Assembly (NCBI GenBank): GCA_963726295.1
Contig: CAVSBW010000004.1
Span: 1-64,000, forward strand
Direction: 5' to 3'
Source of the DNA: DASSQJ01 sp963726295
Lineage (GTDB): Bacteria; Actinomycetota; Actinomycetes; Actinomycetales; Dermatophilaceae
Length of the DNA stretch: 64,000 bases
The notes beneath the pieces are model-generated. The model had not been told where the DNA came from, did no database searches, and worked only from the letters and a program-made list of their open reading frames with translations. This document shows, piece after piece, positions 8,406 through 20,241 of the stretch; position 1 is the stretch's first letter; each line of letters opens with the position of its first letter. The position numbers and the translations under genes were made by a program.

Positions 8406-9737
8406 CGCCGACACCGCCAGCTGGTAGGCCGTCATGATGAGGGCGGCCCCGATGGCGGCGCCGATGCGCTGGCCGGTCTGCAGAGCACCGCCGGCCGCAC
8501 CGCCCATCCGTGTCGGCACGCGGTTCAGCGAGAGCGTGAAGTTGGGCGAGACCACCGCCCCACCGCCCAGGCCCGCGACGAGCAGTGCGGGGACCAGGCC
8601 GACCCAGAGGTGGTCGCCGCCGTCGAGGAGCGGCGCGGCCACGGCCACCCCGACCAGCCCGGTCATCATGACGACGAGCGCGTACACCGTGAGGGGACGT
8701 CCCAGCCGGGGCACGAGCCGTCCGGCGAGCGGTGAGGCGATGGCCGACCCCACGGCGAAGGGCGTGAGCAGGAGTCCCGCATGCAGGGGGGAGTAGTCGA
8801 GTCCGTCCTGCAGGAACACCGACAGGACGAGGAAGACGCCGGTGAAGCCGGTGAAGTACAGGGCCCCGACGATGATTCCGCTCGCGTACCCGGGAACCCC
8901 GCGGAGCAGCTCCAGGTCGAGCAGCGGGGCCCCGTCGGCACGCACGACCCGGCGCTCCCACCGGACGAAGGCGACGGCGAGGACCGGCACGAGCGCCAGG
9001 CCGAGGAGCGGTAGCCGCTGGCCCCGCTCGAGACTGACGATCGGGAAGAGCAGCGCGAGCACGGTGGCGCCGAGGAGCCCGGCGCCGCGCAGGTCCAGCC
9101 GCGTGTCCGGGTCGGTGTCGGCGGTCCGGCCCGGGACGAGGCGCGCGATGGCGACGAGGAGGACCAGGCCGATGGGCACGTTGACGAGGAAGATCCAGCG
9201 CCAGCCGTTCTCGGCGCCGAACGCGGCGATCAGCAGGCCGCCGAGCACAGGTCCGATCGCCGAGGACACCGAGACGGTGAACCCGAAGAGACCGAAGGCC
9301 AGGCCGCGCTCGGCGCCGCGGAAGAGGGTCTGGATCAGCCCGGAGCTCTGCGGGGTCAGCAGGCCTGCGGAGAACCCCTGCACCAGCCGGGCGCCGATGA
9401 GGACGAGGACGCTCGGGGCCAGACCGGCGGCCGCGCTCGCCACGATGAACCCGCCCAGGCCGACGAGCATCATGGTGCGCCGGCCGTGGGCGTCGCCGAG
9501 CCGGCCGCCGGTGACGAGGAGCAGCCCCAGCGCCAGGGCGTACCCGGAGACGACCCACTGGATCGTGCCGGGCGTGGTGTCCAGCCCCTGCTGCATGGAC
9601 GGGATCGCGACGTTCACGATGGTGACGTCGAGGAGCACCATGAAGCCGACGGTCAGCGTGACACCGAGGACCCGCCACCGACGGGGATCGGGAGCGTCGC
9701 TGGAGGCCTCCTCGCGCTGCTCGGTCTCCTGGCTCAC
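8289..9737 (-). CDS. MFS drug transporter, DHA2 (EmrB/QacA) family
   Basis: A 482-residue proton-coupled exporter with about 14 membrane segments. Family motifs visible are LDVTIVNVAIPSMQQ in helix 1 (motif D1 of the 14-TM class), GGRLGDAHGRRTMM (motif A) and a motif C-like GPVLGGLL. Such proteins export drugs or metabolites across the plasma membrane. The start is ATG 9737. The stop lies inside the convergent yczE gene, so the two 3' ends overlap by 117 bp. No local regulator of the TetR or MarR type is adjacent. The substrate is unknown. Confidence 0.9.
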   Translation of the reverse strand: MSQETEQREEASSDAPDPRRWRVLGVTLTVGFMVLLDVTIVNVAIPSMQQGLDTTPGTIQWVVSGYALALGLLLVTGGRLGDAHGRRTMMLVGLGGFIVASAAAGLAPSVLVLIGARLVQGFSAGLLTPQSSGLIQTLFRGAERGLAFGLFGFTVSVSSAIGPVLGGLLIAAFGAENGWRWIFLVNVPIGLVLLVAIARLVPGRTADTDPDTRLDLRGAGLLGATVLALLFPIVSLERGQRLPLLGLALVPVLAVAFVRWERRVVRADGAPLLDLELLRGVPGYASGIIVGALYFTGFTGVFLVLSVFLQDGLDYSPLHAGLLLTPFAVGSAIASPLAGRLVPRLGRPLTVYALVVMMTGLVGVAVAAPLLDGGDHLWVGLVPALLVAGLGGGAVVSPNFTLSLNRVPTRMGGAAGGALQTGQRIGAAIGAALIMTAYQLAVSASDDPGTGLRWALGTSLVLLVAALAAALWSWRHDPPFEG

Positions 9738-9944
9738 CGCCCCACGCTAGCCAGCGCGCAGCTCCCCACGGAATCCGCGTACAAACCCTCGACGGAGCCC
9801 CCCTGGTCACAACTCGGTCACGCGATGGTTCCAGAACCCGCCGGCCTCTGCAGCGGACGCGCCCACCCGTGCTACGTTCCGCCCACCACGGCTGCCGCGG
9901 GCGCAGCCGTTGCTCCAACGAAGCACGAACCCCACGGAGGGCCG

Positions 9945-11093
9945 ATGATCCGCATCAACCGCACCTGGCAGATGGCTGCCGCCGCAGCCGCGGCCGGGCT
10001 CACTCTTGCCGCCTGCGGCAGCAGCAGTGACAACAGCAGCAGCGACGCCAGCAGCAGCGGCGCCGACTGCACCGAGCAGAACCTCGCGTTCCTCGGCGCC
10101 CTCACGGGCGACGCCGGCGCCCTGGGCGTCAACATGGTCAACGGCATCCAGCTCGCGGTCGACGAGTACAACAAGGACGCCGAGTGCCAGATCGGCCTCA
10201 AGAAGTTCGACTCGCAGGGCAGCCCCGACAAGGCCCCGGCCCTCGCCACCCAGATCGTCGGCGACAAGACGATCGTCGGCCTGGTGGGCCCCGGGTTCTC
10301 CGGTGAGTCGCTCGCCACCGGCAAGACCTTCTTCGAGGCGGGTGTGCCCGTCATCTCGCCTTCGGCCACCAACGTCACCATCACCGAGCAGGGCTGGACG
10401 ACCTGGCACCGCGTCATCGGCAACGACAACGCCCAGGGCCAGGCCGACGCCAAGTACCTCACGGACACCGTCGGCGCCAAGAAGGTCTACGTCATCGACG
10501 ACGCCCAGGACTACAGCAAGGGCCTGGCCACCGTCGTCAATGACACCCTCGGCGATGTCGCCATCGGCTACGACGAGATCCAGGTCAAGCAGACCGACAT
10601 GTCCGCGGTCGTCACCAAGGTCACGGCCGCGAAGGCCGATGCGGTCTTCTACGGCGGCTACTACACCGAGGCCGGACTGCTCGTGAAGCAGCTGCGCCAG
10701 GCCGGGTGGAAGGGCACCTTCATGTCCGGTGACGGCGCCGAGGACCCGGCGTTCGTCAAGGTCGCCGGCCAGGCGGGCGACGGCGCCATCCTCTCGGCCC
10801 CCGCGGCGCCGGCTCCGGCCGACTTCGCGAGCAAGGTCAAGGACGACACCGGGAACGAGGCCGGCCTCTACACCACGCAGGCCTACGACGCCGCGAACAT
10901 CTTCCTCGAGGCCCTCAAGGCCGGGAAGGTCGAGGCGAAGGACATCAACGACTTCATCAACGCGTACAACGGTGAGGGCGTCAGCGGTCCGATCTCCTTC
11001 GACGAGAAGGGCGACATCAAGACCTCGACCATCTACGCCTACATGGTCAAGGACGGCAAGCTCGACACGGAGAACCCCGAAGCGATCAAGTGA
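9945..11093 (+). CDS. livK: branched-chain amino-acid ABC transporter substrate-binding lipoprotein
   Basis: A 382-residue extracellular solute receptor. The lipobox LTLAAC puts the lipidated Cys at about residue 24, followed by a Ser/Asn-rich linker. The periplasmic-binding fold type I follows, with LGALTGDAGALGVNMVNGIQ at the start of lobe 1, the substrate-cradle region VGPGFSGESLA, and SPSATN. It captures Leu/Ile/Val or related amino acids for LivHM/GF. The start is ATG 9945 with CGGAGG in front. The in-frame open region upstream overlaps the antisense of the MFS gene and was excluded. It is first gene of the liv operon, separated from livH by a strong hairpin. Confidence 0.95.
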   Translation: MIRINRTWQMAAAAAAAGLTLAACGSSSDNSSSDASSSGADCTEQNLAFLGALTGDAGALGVNMVNGIQLAVDEYNKDAECQIGLKKFDSQGSPDKAPALATQIVGDKTIVGLVGPGFSGESLATGKTFFEAGVPVISPSATNVTITEQGWTTWHRVIGNDNAQGQADAKYLTDTVGAKKVYVIDDAQDYSKGLATVVNDTLGDVAIGYDEIQVKQTDMSAVVTKVTAAKADAVFYGGYYTEAGLLVKQLRQAGWKGTFMSGDGAEDPAFVKVAGQAGDGAILSAPAAPAPADFASKVKDDTGNEAGLYTTQAYDAANIFLEALKAGKVEAKDINDFINAYNGEGVSGPISFDEKGDIKTSTIYAYMVKDGKLDTENPEAIK

Positions 11094-11123
11094 TCCATCG
11101 GGTCGGATCAGACATCCGTTGAG

Positions 11124-11156
11124 CCGCGGCCGGGGGCATGCCGCCCCCGGCCGCGG
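11124..11156 (+). terminator. intercistronic hairpin between livK and livH
   Basis: Perfect 13-bp inverted arms, CCGCGGCCGGGGG at 11124-11136 and its complement at 11144-11156, with a 7-nt loop. There is no T-run. In binding-protein operons such elements usually stabilise the livK message or attenuate read-through, so that receptor exceeds permease. That role is inferred here. Confidence 0.75.
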
Positions 11157-11176
11157 TCGCTGCCCAAGGGGAGTGC

Positions 11177-12174
11177 GTGGACTTCTCATTCCTGTTCAAC
11201 AACCTCGTCGAGCTGACCATCACGGGCCTGGCCCTCGGTGCGATCTATGCGCTCGTCGCGCTCGGGTACACGATGGTGTACGGCGTGCTGCAGCTGATCA
11301 ACTTCGCGCACTCCGAGGTCTTCATGTACGGCACCTTCGCCGTGGCCTGGGTGTTCGTCTTCGTGCACGGCACCTCGGCCGCGACGCAGACACTCGGGGA
11401 GACCGCCGGCCTGCTCGCCTTGGCGCTGGTCGCAGCGATGGCGGTGTCGGCCGGCATCGCCATGGTGCTGGAGCGGGTCGCCTACCGGCCGCTCCTCAAA
11501 CGCAAGGCCCCTCGGCTCATGGCGCTGATCTCCGCGATCGGCGCCTCCTTCGCCCTCGCCGAGCTCATGGGCCTGCGCGACCGGATCTCCGAGTGGTTCG
11601 GCCTGCGCGACAACCTCGACAACTACGTCTCGAGCGCGCGTGACACGTACTCCAACCCGGTGACGATCCAGCCGCAGACCCTCTTCGAGGTGGGCGGCTA
11701 CGGGGTCAAGGACGTCGACATCATGGTCATCGTCGCCTCGCTGCTCATGATGATGGCGCTGGACCAGTTCGTCCGGCGCACACGCTTCGGGCGAGGGATG
11801 CGTGCGGTGGCCCAGGACCCGGAGTCGGCGGCCCTCATGGGCGTCAACTCGACCCGCATCATCCGGGGCACCTTCATCCTCGGCGGCGTGATGGCCGGCG
11901 CCGCCGCCACGCTCTACATGGTCAAGATCGGCTCCACCCGGCAGGACGCCGGCTTCATCCTCGGCGTCAAGGCCTTCACGGCGGCTGTCCTCGGTGGCAT
12001 CGGCAACCTGCGCGGCGCCCTGGTCGGTGGGCTGGTGCTCGGCGTCACGGAGAACTACGGTGCAGCCGTGTTCGGCAGCGAGTGGAAGGACGTCGTGTCC
12101 TTCGTCCTCCTCATCCTCATCCTCCTCGTGCGTCCGTCCGGAATCCTCGGTGAGTCGCTCGGAAAGGCGCGTGC

Positions 12175-12178
<4 letters not shown>
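11177..12178 (+). CDS. livH: branched-chain amino-acid ABC transporter permease LivH
   Basis: A 333-residue inner permease subunit with about eight membrane segments. The LivH opening GLALGAIYALVALGYTMVYGVLQLINFAH is split here by no irregularity, and the conserved GRGMRAVAQDPESAALMGVN cytoplasmic EAA-like loop follows near residue 205. The start chosen is GTG 11177, preceded by AAGGGGAG. An upstream in-frame start at 11138 would sit inside the intercistronic hairpin. The stop overlaps livM by GTGA. It pairs with LivM to form the membrane channel. Confidence 0.94.
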
Positions 12179-13353
<1,175 letters not shown>

Positions 13354-13354
13354 G

Positions 13355-14137
13355 ATGGCTGAGCGCACCCGCGTCCTCGAGGTCGACGACGTCACGCTGC
13401 GGTTCGGCGGCCTCACGGCCCTGGACTCGGTGTCCCTGCACATCGAGGAGGGCGAGATCCTCGGAGTGATCGGCCCGAACGGGGCCGGGAAGACCACCGC
13501 CTTCAACGTCATCACCGGGGTGTACCAGCCGACCTCGGGAGAGGTTCGGTTCCAGGGCGAGCCCCTCACCGGGCTCAAGCGGCACGCCATCACCAAGCGA
13601 GGGATCGCCCGCACCTTCCAGAACATCCGCCTGTTCAAGTCGATGACGGCACTGGAGAACGTGCTGGTCGGTGCCGACGCCAACCACACCACCGGGGTGC
13701 TCTCGGCGCTGTTCCGCACGGCCAAGCATCGCCGCGAGGAGGACGACGGGCACGAGCGGGGCATGGAGCTGCTCGCGTTCATGGGCCTGGCGTCCCGCGC
13801 CGACGAGCTCGCCTCCAACCTGTCCTACGGCGACCAGCGGCGCCTCGAGATCGCCCGCGCGATGGCGACCCAGCCGAAGCTGCTCTGCCTCGACGAGCCC
13901 GCCGCGGGGTTCAACCCGCAGGAGAAGGTGCAGCTCATGGAGCTGATCCGCCGGGTCCGCGACCGCGGCTACACCGTGCTCCTCATCGAGCACGACATGC
14001 GGCTTGTCATGGGGGTCACCGACCGCATCGTCGTGCTGGAGTTCGGCAAGAAGATCGCCGAGGGCACGCCGGCGGAGGTCCGCGACGACCCGGCGGTCAT
14101 CGCCGCCTACCTGGGGGTGGACGAGGATGCTTCTTGA
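13355..14137 (+). CDS. livG: branched-chain amino-acid ABC transporter ATPase LivG
   Basis: A 260-residue ATPase. It has Walker A GPNGAGKTT, the LivG-specific Q-loop region GIARTFQNIRLFKSMT, the signature LSYGDQRRLEIARA, Walker B LLCLDEPAAGFNPQE and H-loop LLIEHDMRLVM. The degenerate YGDQR signature is normal for LivG. The start is ATG 13355 with GGGAGG upstream. Its last 11 bp overlap livF. It powers LivHM with LivF. Confidence 0.95.
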   Translation: MAERTRVLEVDDVTLRFGGLTALDSVSLHIEEGEILGVIGPNGAGKTTAFNVITGVYQPTSGEVRFQGEPLTGLKRHAITKRGIARTFQNIRLFKSMTALENVLVGADANHTTGVLSALFRTAKHRREEDDGHERGMELLAFMGLASRADELASNLSYGDQRRLEIARAMATQPKLLCLDEPAAGFNPQEKVQLMELIRRVRDRGYTVLLIEHDMRLVMGVTDRIVVLEFGKKIAEGTPAEVRDDPAVIAAYLGVDEDAS

Positions 14138-14846
14138 GGTCGAGGGCCTCTGTGTCAACTACGGGCACATCGAGGCCATCCGGGACATCACCTTCACCGT
14201 CGACGAGGGCCAGGTCGTGGCGCTCATCGGCGCCAACGGCGCCGGCAAGACGACGACCCTCAAGACCATCTCGGGTCTGCACTCGGTCCGTGCCGGTCGG
14301 ATCGTCTTCGACGGCCAGGACATCGAGAAGCTCCCGGCGTACGAGCGGGTCGCGCTGCGGATCAGCCAGTCGCCCGAGGGACGCGGGGTGTTCGTCGGGA
14401 TGACCGTGCGCGAGAACCTCGAGATGGGTGCCTACGTGCGCAAGGACCGGAAGACGCCGGCCTACCGCGAGGACCTCGACCGGGTGTTCGACCTCTTCCC
14501 CCGGCTGCAGGAGCGCGAGCGCCAGGTCGCTGGCACCATGTCGGGCGGGGAGCAGCAGATGCTCGCCATCGGGCGGGCGCTCATGGCCCGTCCGCGCCTA
14601 CTGCTGCTCGACGAGCCGTCGATGGGGTTGGCCCCCAAGCTGATCCAGCAGATCTTCGCCATCGTCAAGGAGATCAACGAGCAGGGCACGACGGTCCTGG
14701 TCGTCGAGCAGAACGCCGCGCAGGCCCTGAAGCTCGCCGACACCGCGCACATCCTCGAGACCGGCGAGATCGTCCGGTCCGGGACCGGCGCCGAGCTCGC
14801 GGGAGACGACTCCGTCAAGGCTGCCTACCTCGGCGGAGACGTCTGA
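14127..14846 (+). CDS. livF: branched-chain amino-acid ABC transporter ATPase LivF
   Basis: A 239-residue ATPase. It has Walker A GANGAGKTTTLKTISG, the LivF signature MSGGEQQMLAIGRALM, Walker B LLLLDEPSMGLAP, and H-loop VVEQNAAQALKLAD, in which the H position is replaced by the Q-N form typical of LivF. The start is ATG 14127, overlapping livG by 11 bp. It is the last gene of the liv operon, with convergent recQ-like 33 bp away. Confidence 0.95.
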   Translation: MLLEVEGLCVNYGHIEAIRDITFTVDEGQVVALIGANGAGKTTTLKTISGLHSVRAGRIVFDGQDIEKLPAYERVALRISQSPEGRGVFVGMTVRENLEMGAYVRKDRKTPAYREDLDRVFDLFPRLQERERQVAGTMSGGEQQMLAIGRALMARPRLLLLDEPSMGLAPKLIQQIFAIVKEINEQGTTVLVVEQNAAQALKLADTAHILETGEIVRSGTGAELAGDDSVKAAYLGGDV

Positions 14847-14879
14847 CCGGACCGGGGACCCGTCCTCGGCCGGAACGGA

Positions 14880-17015
<2,136 letters not shown>

Positions 17016-17077
17016 GGTCGTCCCACCGTAGGCCGACCCGGCGACAGCCCGTGCACCGAGGTCCACAGGCTGCGGGC

Positions 17078-17770
17078 TCAGTGCGGCGCGGGCGGCGTCC
17101 CGTCGCCGTCCTGACCGCCGCGGACCAGCCCGTGCTCGTAGGCGTGGATGACGGCCTGCACGCGGTCGCGCGCCCCCAGCTTGGTGAGCAGGCGGCCAAC
17201 GTGCGTCTTGACGGTGGTCTCGGAGACGTAGAGCCGCTTGGCCATCTCGGTGTTGTTCAGGCCCCTGGCCATGAGGACGAGCACCTCGCACTCCCTCGGG
17301 GTCAGCGCCGACAGTCGACCGCCGTCCGGTGCCGGGGCGGTCGGCCGCTGGTCGAGGACCGTGCGGATCATGCGCCGGGTGACGCTGGGGGAGAGCAGTG
17401 CGTCCCCGGCGTGCACCGCCCGGATGCCCGAGACGAGCAGCTCGGGCTCGACGTCCTTGAGGAGGAAGCCGCTCGCCCCGGCCTCGAGTGCGTCGTAGAC
17501 GTACTCGTCCATGTCGAAGGTCGTCAGCATGATGACCCGGGTGTCGCACCCGGGCTCGGCGGTGATCCGACGGGTCGCCGCGATGCCGTCACACCGCGGC
17601 ATCCGCACGTCCATGAGGACGACGTCGGGCTGCAGCTCATCGGCCCGCGCGACCGCCTCGTCCCCGTCGGCCGCCTCGCCCACGACCTCCAGGTCGGGCT
17701 CGATCTCGAGGACCATCCGGAAGCCGCGGCGCACGAGCACCTGGTCGTCGACGACGAGCAGCCGGATCAC
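17078..17770 (-). CDS. NarL/LuxR-family response regulator
   Basis: A 230-residue response regulator. The receiver domain has the acidic pair in VVDDQ (D8, D9), phospho-acceptor Asp at about D54 in VVLMDVRMP, T in MLTTFD and K in FLLKDVEP. The C-terminal LuxR helix-turn-helix has LTPRECEVLVLMARGLNNTEMAKRL, shown as LTPRECEVL plus NNTEMAKRLYVSE. Its start overlaps the kinase stop by 4 bp, so the two are a cognate pair. Targets are not visible; the membrane-protein gene divergent from the kinase is a candidate. Confidence 0.95.
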   Translation of the reverse strand: MIRLLVVDDQVLVRRGFRMVLEIEPDLEVVGEAADGDEAVARADELQPDVVLMDVRMPRCDGIAATRRITAEPGCDTRVIMLTTFDMDEYVYDALEAGASGFLLKDVEPELLVSGIRAVHAGDALLSPSVTRRMIRTVLDQRPTAPAPDGGRLSALTPRECEVLVLMARGLNNTEMAKRLYVSETTVKTHVGRLLTKLGARDRVQAVIHAYEHGLVRGGQDGDGTPPAPH

Positions 17771-18900
17771 GGGGCCACCAGCGGGAGGGTGGCGAGCACC
17801 TCGAAGCCGCCACCGGCCCGGGGCCGCGCGAGCAGCTCGCCCCCGTACGCCGCCACCCGCTCCCGGAGGCCGAGCAGGCCGTGCCCCGGTTCGCCCCCGG
17901 GTGCGACCACCCGGCCGTCGTCGCGCACCGCGAGGCGCAGGGCGTCGTCGTCGTAGTCGATCCGGACCTGGGCCCGGGTGGGCTCGGCCGCGTGCCGCAG
18001 GGCGTTGGTCAGCCCCTCCTGGAGCAGCCGGTAGGCGGTGAGGTCGAGACCGGGGGCGAGGGCCCGCGGGGTGCCGCTGACGACGAGGTCGACAGGGAGG
18101 CCGGCGGCGCGCACCCGTTCCGCCAGTCGGTCGGCGTCCCCGATGCCGGGAGGCGGCTCGCGGGAGGCCGACCCGTCGGCGTCACGCAGGACCCCCACCA
18201 TCCGTCGCATCTCGGTGAGCGCCTGGCGCCCCACCGCCTCGACGCTCTCGAGGGCCTCCCGCTCCGCGATCTGGTCGGGCGCGAGGCGCCGGCGCACGGC
18301 CGCGGCCTGGACGGTCATGACGCTCACGCTGTGGCCGAGGACGTCGTGCAGCTCGCGGGCGATCCGGTTGCGCTCCTCGGCCACCGCCCGGCTGGCCCGC
18401 TCCTCCCGCGCCCGCCGGCGTTCCTCGGCGTTCTGGACCCGGCTGCGGACCAGGGCCCCCACGAACCAGGCGATGACGAGGGTCGCGCTCCAGAACAACG
18501 CGCCGACGCGGTCCTCCCACGTGGTGACCAGGGGGTCGAACCCGATCCACGCGGCGCTCATCAGCCCGATGCAGACCAGTCCCCACCACGAGGGGCGCCG
18601 GCGCTCCCAGCGGGCCACCGAGTACGCCGCGATCCAGAAGGGCAGCGCGACCCCGTTGCCCTCCGGTGAGCCGAACACCGCGAACCCAGTCGCGTAGAGG
18701 ACCGTGATCGCCGCGAGCGACTCCAGCGGCCGCACCCGGCGCCACAGTAGCCCGATCGCGCCGAGGGCGTAGAGGCCGGCCTGGGCCCACGCCGGACCCT
18801 GCCGGTGGGTGGCGCCTGCACCGGTCCAGACCTCGACCTGGCCAACGAGAAGCACCACGAGGACGATCCCCGCGTCGAGGGCCCACGACCGGCGTGCCAT
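17767..18900 (-). CDS. sensor histidine kinase, HisKA_3 (DesK/NarX-like) type
   Basis: A 377-residue membrane kinase with four to five N-terminal membrane segments and little extracytoplasmic domain, so it probably senses membrane or intramembrane signals. The dimerisation/phospho-acceptor block RIARELHDVLGHSVSVM carries the His. The HATPase_c domain has TNALRHA (N box), VRDDG (G1) and GLLGLRERV (G2). The start is ATG 18900; an upstream in-frame start would add an Arg-rich 13-residue extension. It forms a two-gene operon with the response regulator. Confidence 0.93.
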   Translation of the reverse strand: MARRSWALDAGIVLVVLLVGQVEVWTGAGATHRQGPAWAQAGLYALGAIGLLWRRVRPLESLAAITVLYATGFAVFGSPEGNGVALPFWIAAYSVARWERRRPSWWGLVCIGLMSAAWIGFDPLVTTWEDRVGALFWSATLVIAWFVGALVRSRVQNAEERRRAREERASRAVAEERNRIARELHDVLGHSVSVMTVQAAAVRRRLAPDQIAEREALESVEAVGRQALTEMRRMVGVLRDADGSASREPPPGIGDADRLAERVRAAGLPVDLVVSGTPRALAPGLDLTAYRLLQEGLTNALRHAAEPTRAQVRIDYDDDALRLAVRDDGRVVAPGGEPGHGLLGLRERVAAYGGELLARPRAGGGFEVLATLPLVAP

Positions 18901-19089
18901 GCCAGAACGGTAGGGCCGCCGGCGCCTTCGTGTCGTCATCCCGCAGGAGGACGCCGGTCGAGCGGGTCCACCCTCGGGAGGACGGCGGATCTCGCTCCGG
19001 CGCAGGATGACCCGGGCCCCCGGAGGTCCCTAGCGTCGTCGAGGCGCCGCACCGACCCCCGGGCGGCCGGATCGGACAGGAGCACTCAC

Positions 19090-19746
19090 ATGACCTCACG
19101 ACGCACGGCCGGGCTGGCGCTCGCCGGATACGTCCTCCTCACCGGCGTCGCCTTCGGCGGGTCCGGTACACCGGGGGGTGCCTACGAGCCCGACAAGGTG
19201 GCCGGCTTCCTGGGGGGCGGTCACCTCGCCGGGGCCCTGCTCGGGGCCCTCCTCATGGCCGCCGGTCTGGCCCTCCTGCCCGTCGGGCGCCACGTCCGCG
19301 AGGCCGTTCCCGGCGCCGCCGGGGAACTGGGCGCAGACCTGGCCGTCGTGGCCGCCGCGGCCGGCGTCGTCGGTGGGATGGCCCACGGCGGGCTGTCGGT
19401 CGCGCTCCTCGAGGGCGGGTCCCCGGTCGCCGGCGGGCTGCCGCTCCCCGTGGCGTACACCCTCGGCGAGATCGTCAACCTGCTCGCGGTCTGCGCTCCC
19501 GCGTTCGCGCTCGGCGCCCTGGCCCTCCTGCTCGCCGCGGCCTACCCGATGCCCGTGTGGCTGCGAGTGCTCACCGTCGTCGGGGCCCTCGGGGGACTGA
19601 CGGCCCCGCTCTTCGTCACGTTCTTCGTCTACCTGCTCTGGGTGCTCGTCCTCGCGGGCTGGCTGGTGGTAGGGGGCGCCCGAGCGCCGCAGGTGCGGCC
19701 CGTCGTCGCGACGGCACCCGGCGCCGGCTCCCCGGTCGAGGCCTGA
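19090..19746 (+). CDS. small polytopic membrane protein of unknown function
   Basis: A 218-residue protein with about six membrane segments (starting near residues 8-24, 42-62, 78-100, 118-140, 150-170 and 178-198). The loops are Gly-rich and short, and the C-terminal tail is hydrophilic. No recognised domain. The start is ATG 19090, preceded by GACAGGAG. It diverges from the kinase operon across 189 bp, so it could be a target of that two-component system. A hairpin terminator follows 15 bp after the stop. Confidence 0.75.
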   Translation: MTSRRTAGLALAGYVLLTGVAFGGSGTPGGAYEPDKVAGFLGGGHLAGALLGALLMAAGLALLPVGRHVREAVPGAAGELGADLAVVAAAAGVVGGMAHGGLSVALLEGGSPVAGGLPLPVAYTLGEIVNLLAVCAPAFALGALALLLAAAYPMPVWLRVLTVVGALGGLTAPLFVTFFVYLLWVLVLAGWLVVGGARAPQVRPVVATAPGAGSPVEA

Positions 19747-19760
19747 CCCCGTCCCCACGG

Positions 19761-19794
19761 GAGGGCGGCCGTCGGAGCACCGGTGGCCGCCCTC
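19761..19794. terminator. bidirectional hairpin terminator
   Basis: GAGGGCGGCC at 19761-19770 pairs perfectly with GGCCGCCCTC at 19785-19794 across a 14-nt loop. It sits between two convergent genes. Confidence 0.65.
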
Positions 19795-19809
19795 TCGCCC
19801 CCTGCCGAG

Positions 19810-20202
19810 TCAGGGCTTTGCGACCGCCGACACGGTGAACGTGACCGTCACGACGTCGGTGTCCTGCGCCGAGTCCGGGAGCGGAGCCGGGGGCGCACCA
19901 CCCCGGAGCAGGTCGCAGACCGTCGCCTGGAAGCTCTGCGTGCAGGTGATCTGGTCCTGGCCATGGTTGCCGTTGCCGCCGCCCATTGCGAAGACCATCG
20001 GGTCGAAGAGGTGGCCGCCCCGGGTCTCGTCGTTGGCCGACTGGGTGAACGAGACCGGGATGAGCCTCCCGGTGCCACCCTCGACGACCTTGCCGGTGCC
20101 CCACACGGGCTCGCTGTGGCTCTCGTGGACCTGGATGCCGGTCATCGTCCCGCCGCAGTCGAAGCACTCGGCCGGGCTGACGCGGCACACACATCGACCC
20201 AC
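19810..20202 (-). CDS. hypothetical protein, possibly remnant of a secreted protein
   Basis: A 130-codon frame (GTG start at 20202; ATG 20145, protein MTGIQVHESH, is an alternative). The protein-like composition includes SFTQSANDET, AMGGGNGNHG, Cys pairs in ITCTQSFQATVCDLL, and a beta-rich end VVTVTFTVSAVAKP. That resembles the C-terminal part of a secreted beta protein, but there is no signal peptide. The promoter side butts onto the downstream end of the serine hydrolase gene (39 bp). The competing plus-strand frame is Arg/Ser-rich, as expected of an antisense shadow. It may be real or a 5'-truncated relic. Confidence 0.45.
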   Translation of the reverse strand: MGRCVCRVSPAECFDCGGTMTGIQVHESHSEPVWGTGKVVEGGTGRLIPVSFTQSANDETRGGHLFDPMVFAMGGGNGNHGQDQITCTQSFQATVCDLLRGGAPPAPLPDSAQDTDVVTVTFTVSAVAKP

Positions 20203-20241
20203 AGGATGACGCGCGTCCCCCGCAGGACGAGATCGCGGATC

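Noticed and set aside
14004..14126. Upstream extension of the livF frame
   Set aside because: Lies inside livG in another frame; LivF homology starts at ATG 14127.
14847..14879. Possible terminator between livF and the recQ-like gene
   Set aside because: Only short imperfect complementarity in 33 bp; not strong enough to annotate.
19835..20209. Plus-strand frame opposite the orphan 19810-20202
   Set aside because: Composition looks antisense; the minus-strand reading looks more protein-like and has a terminator at its end.
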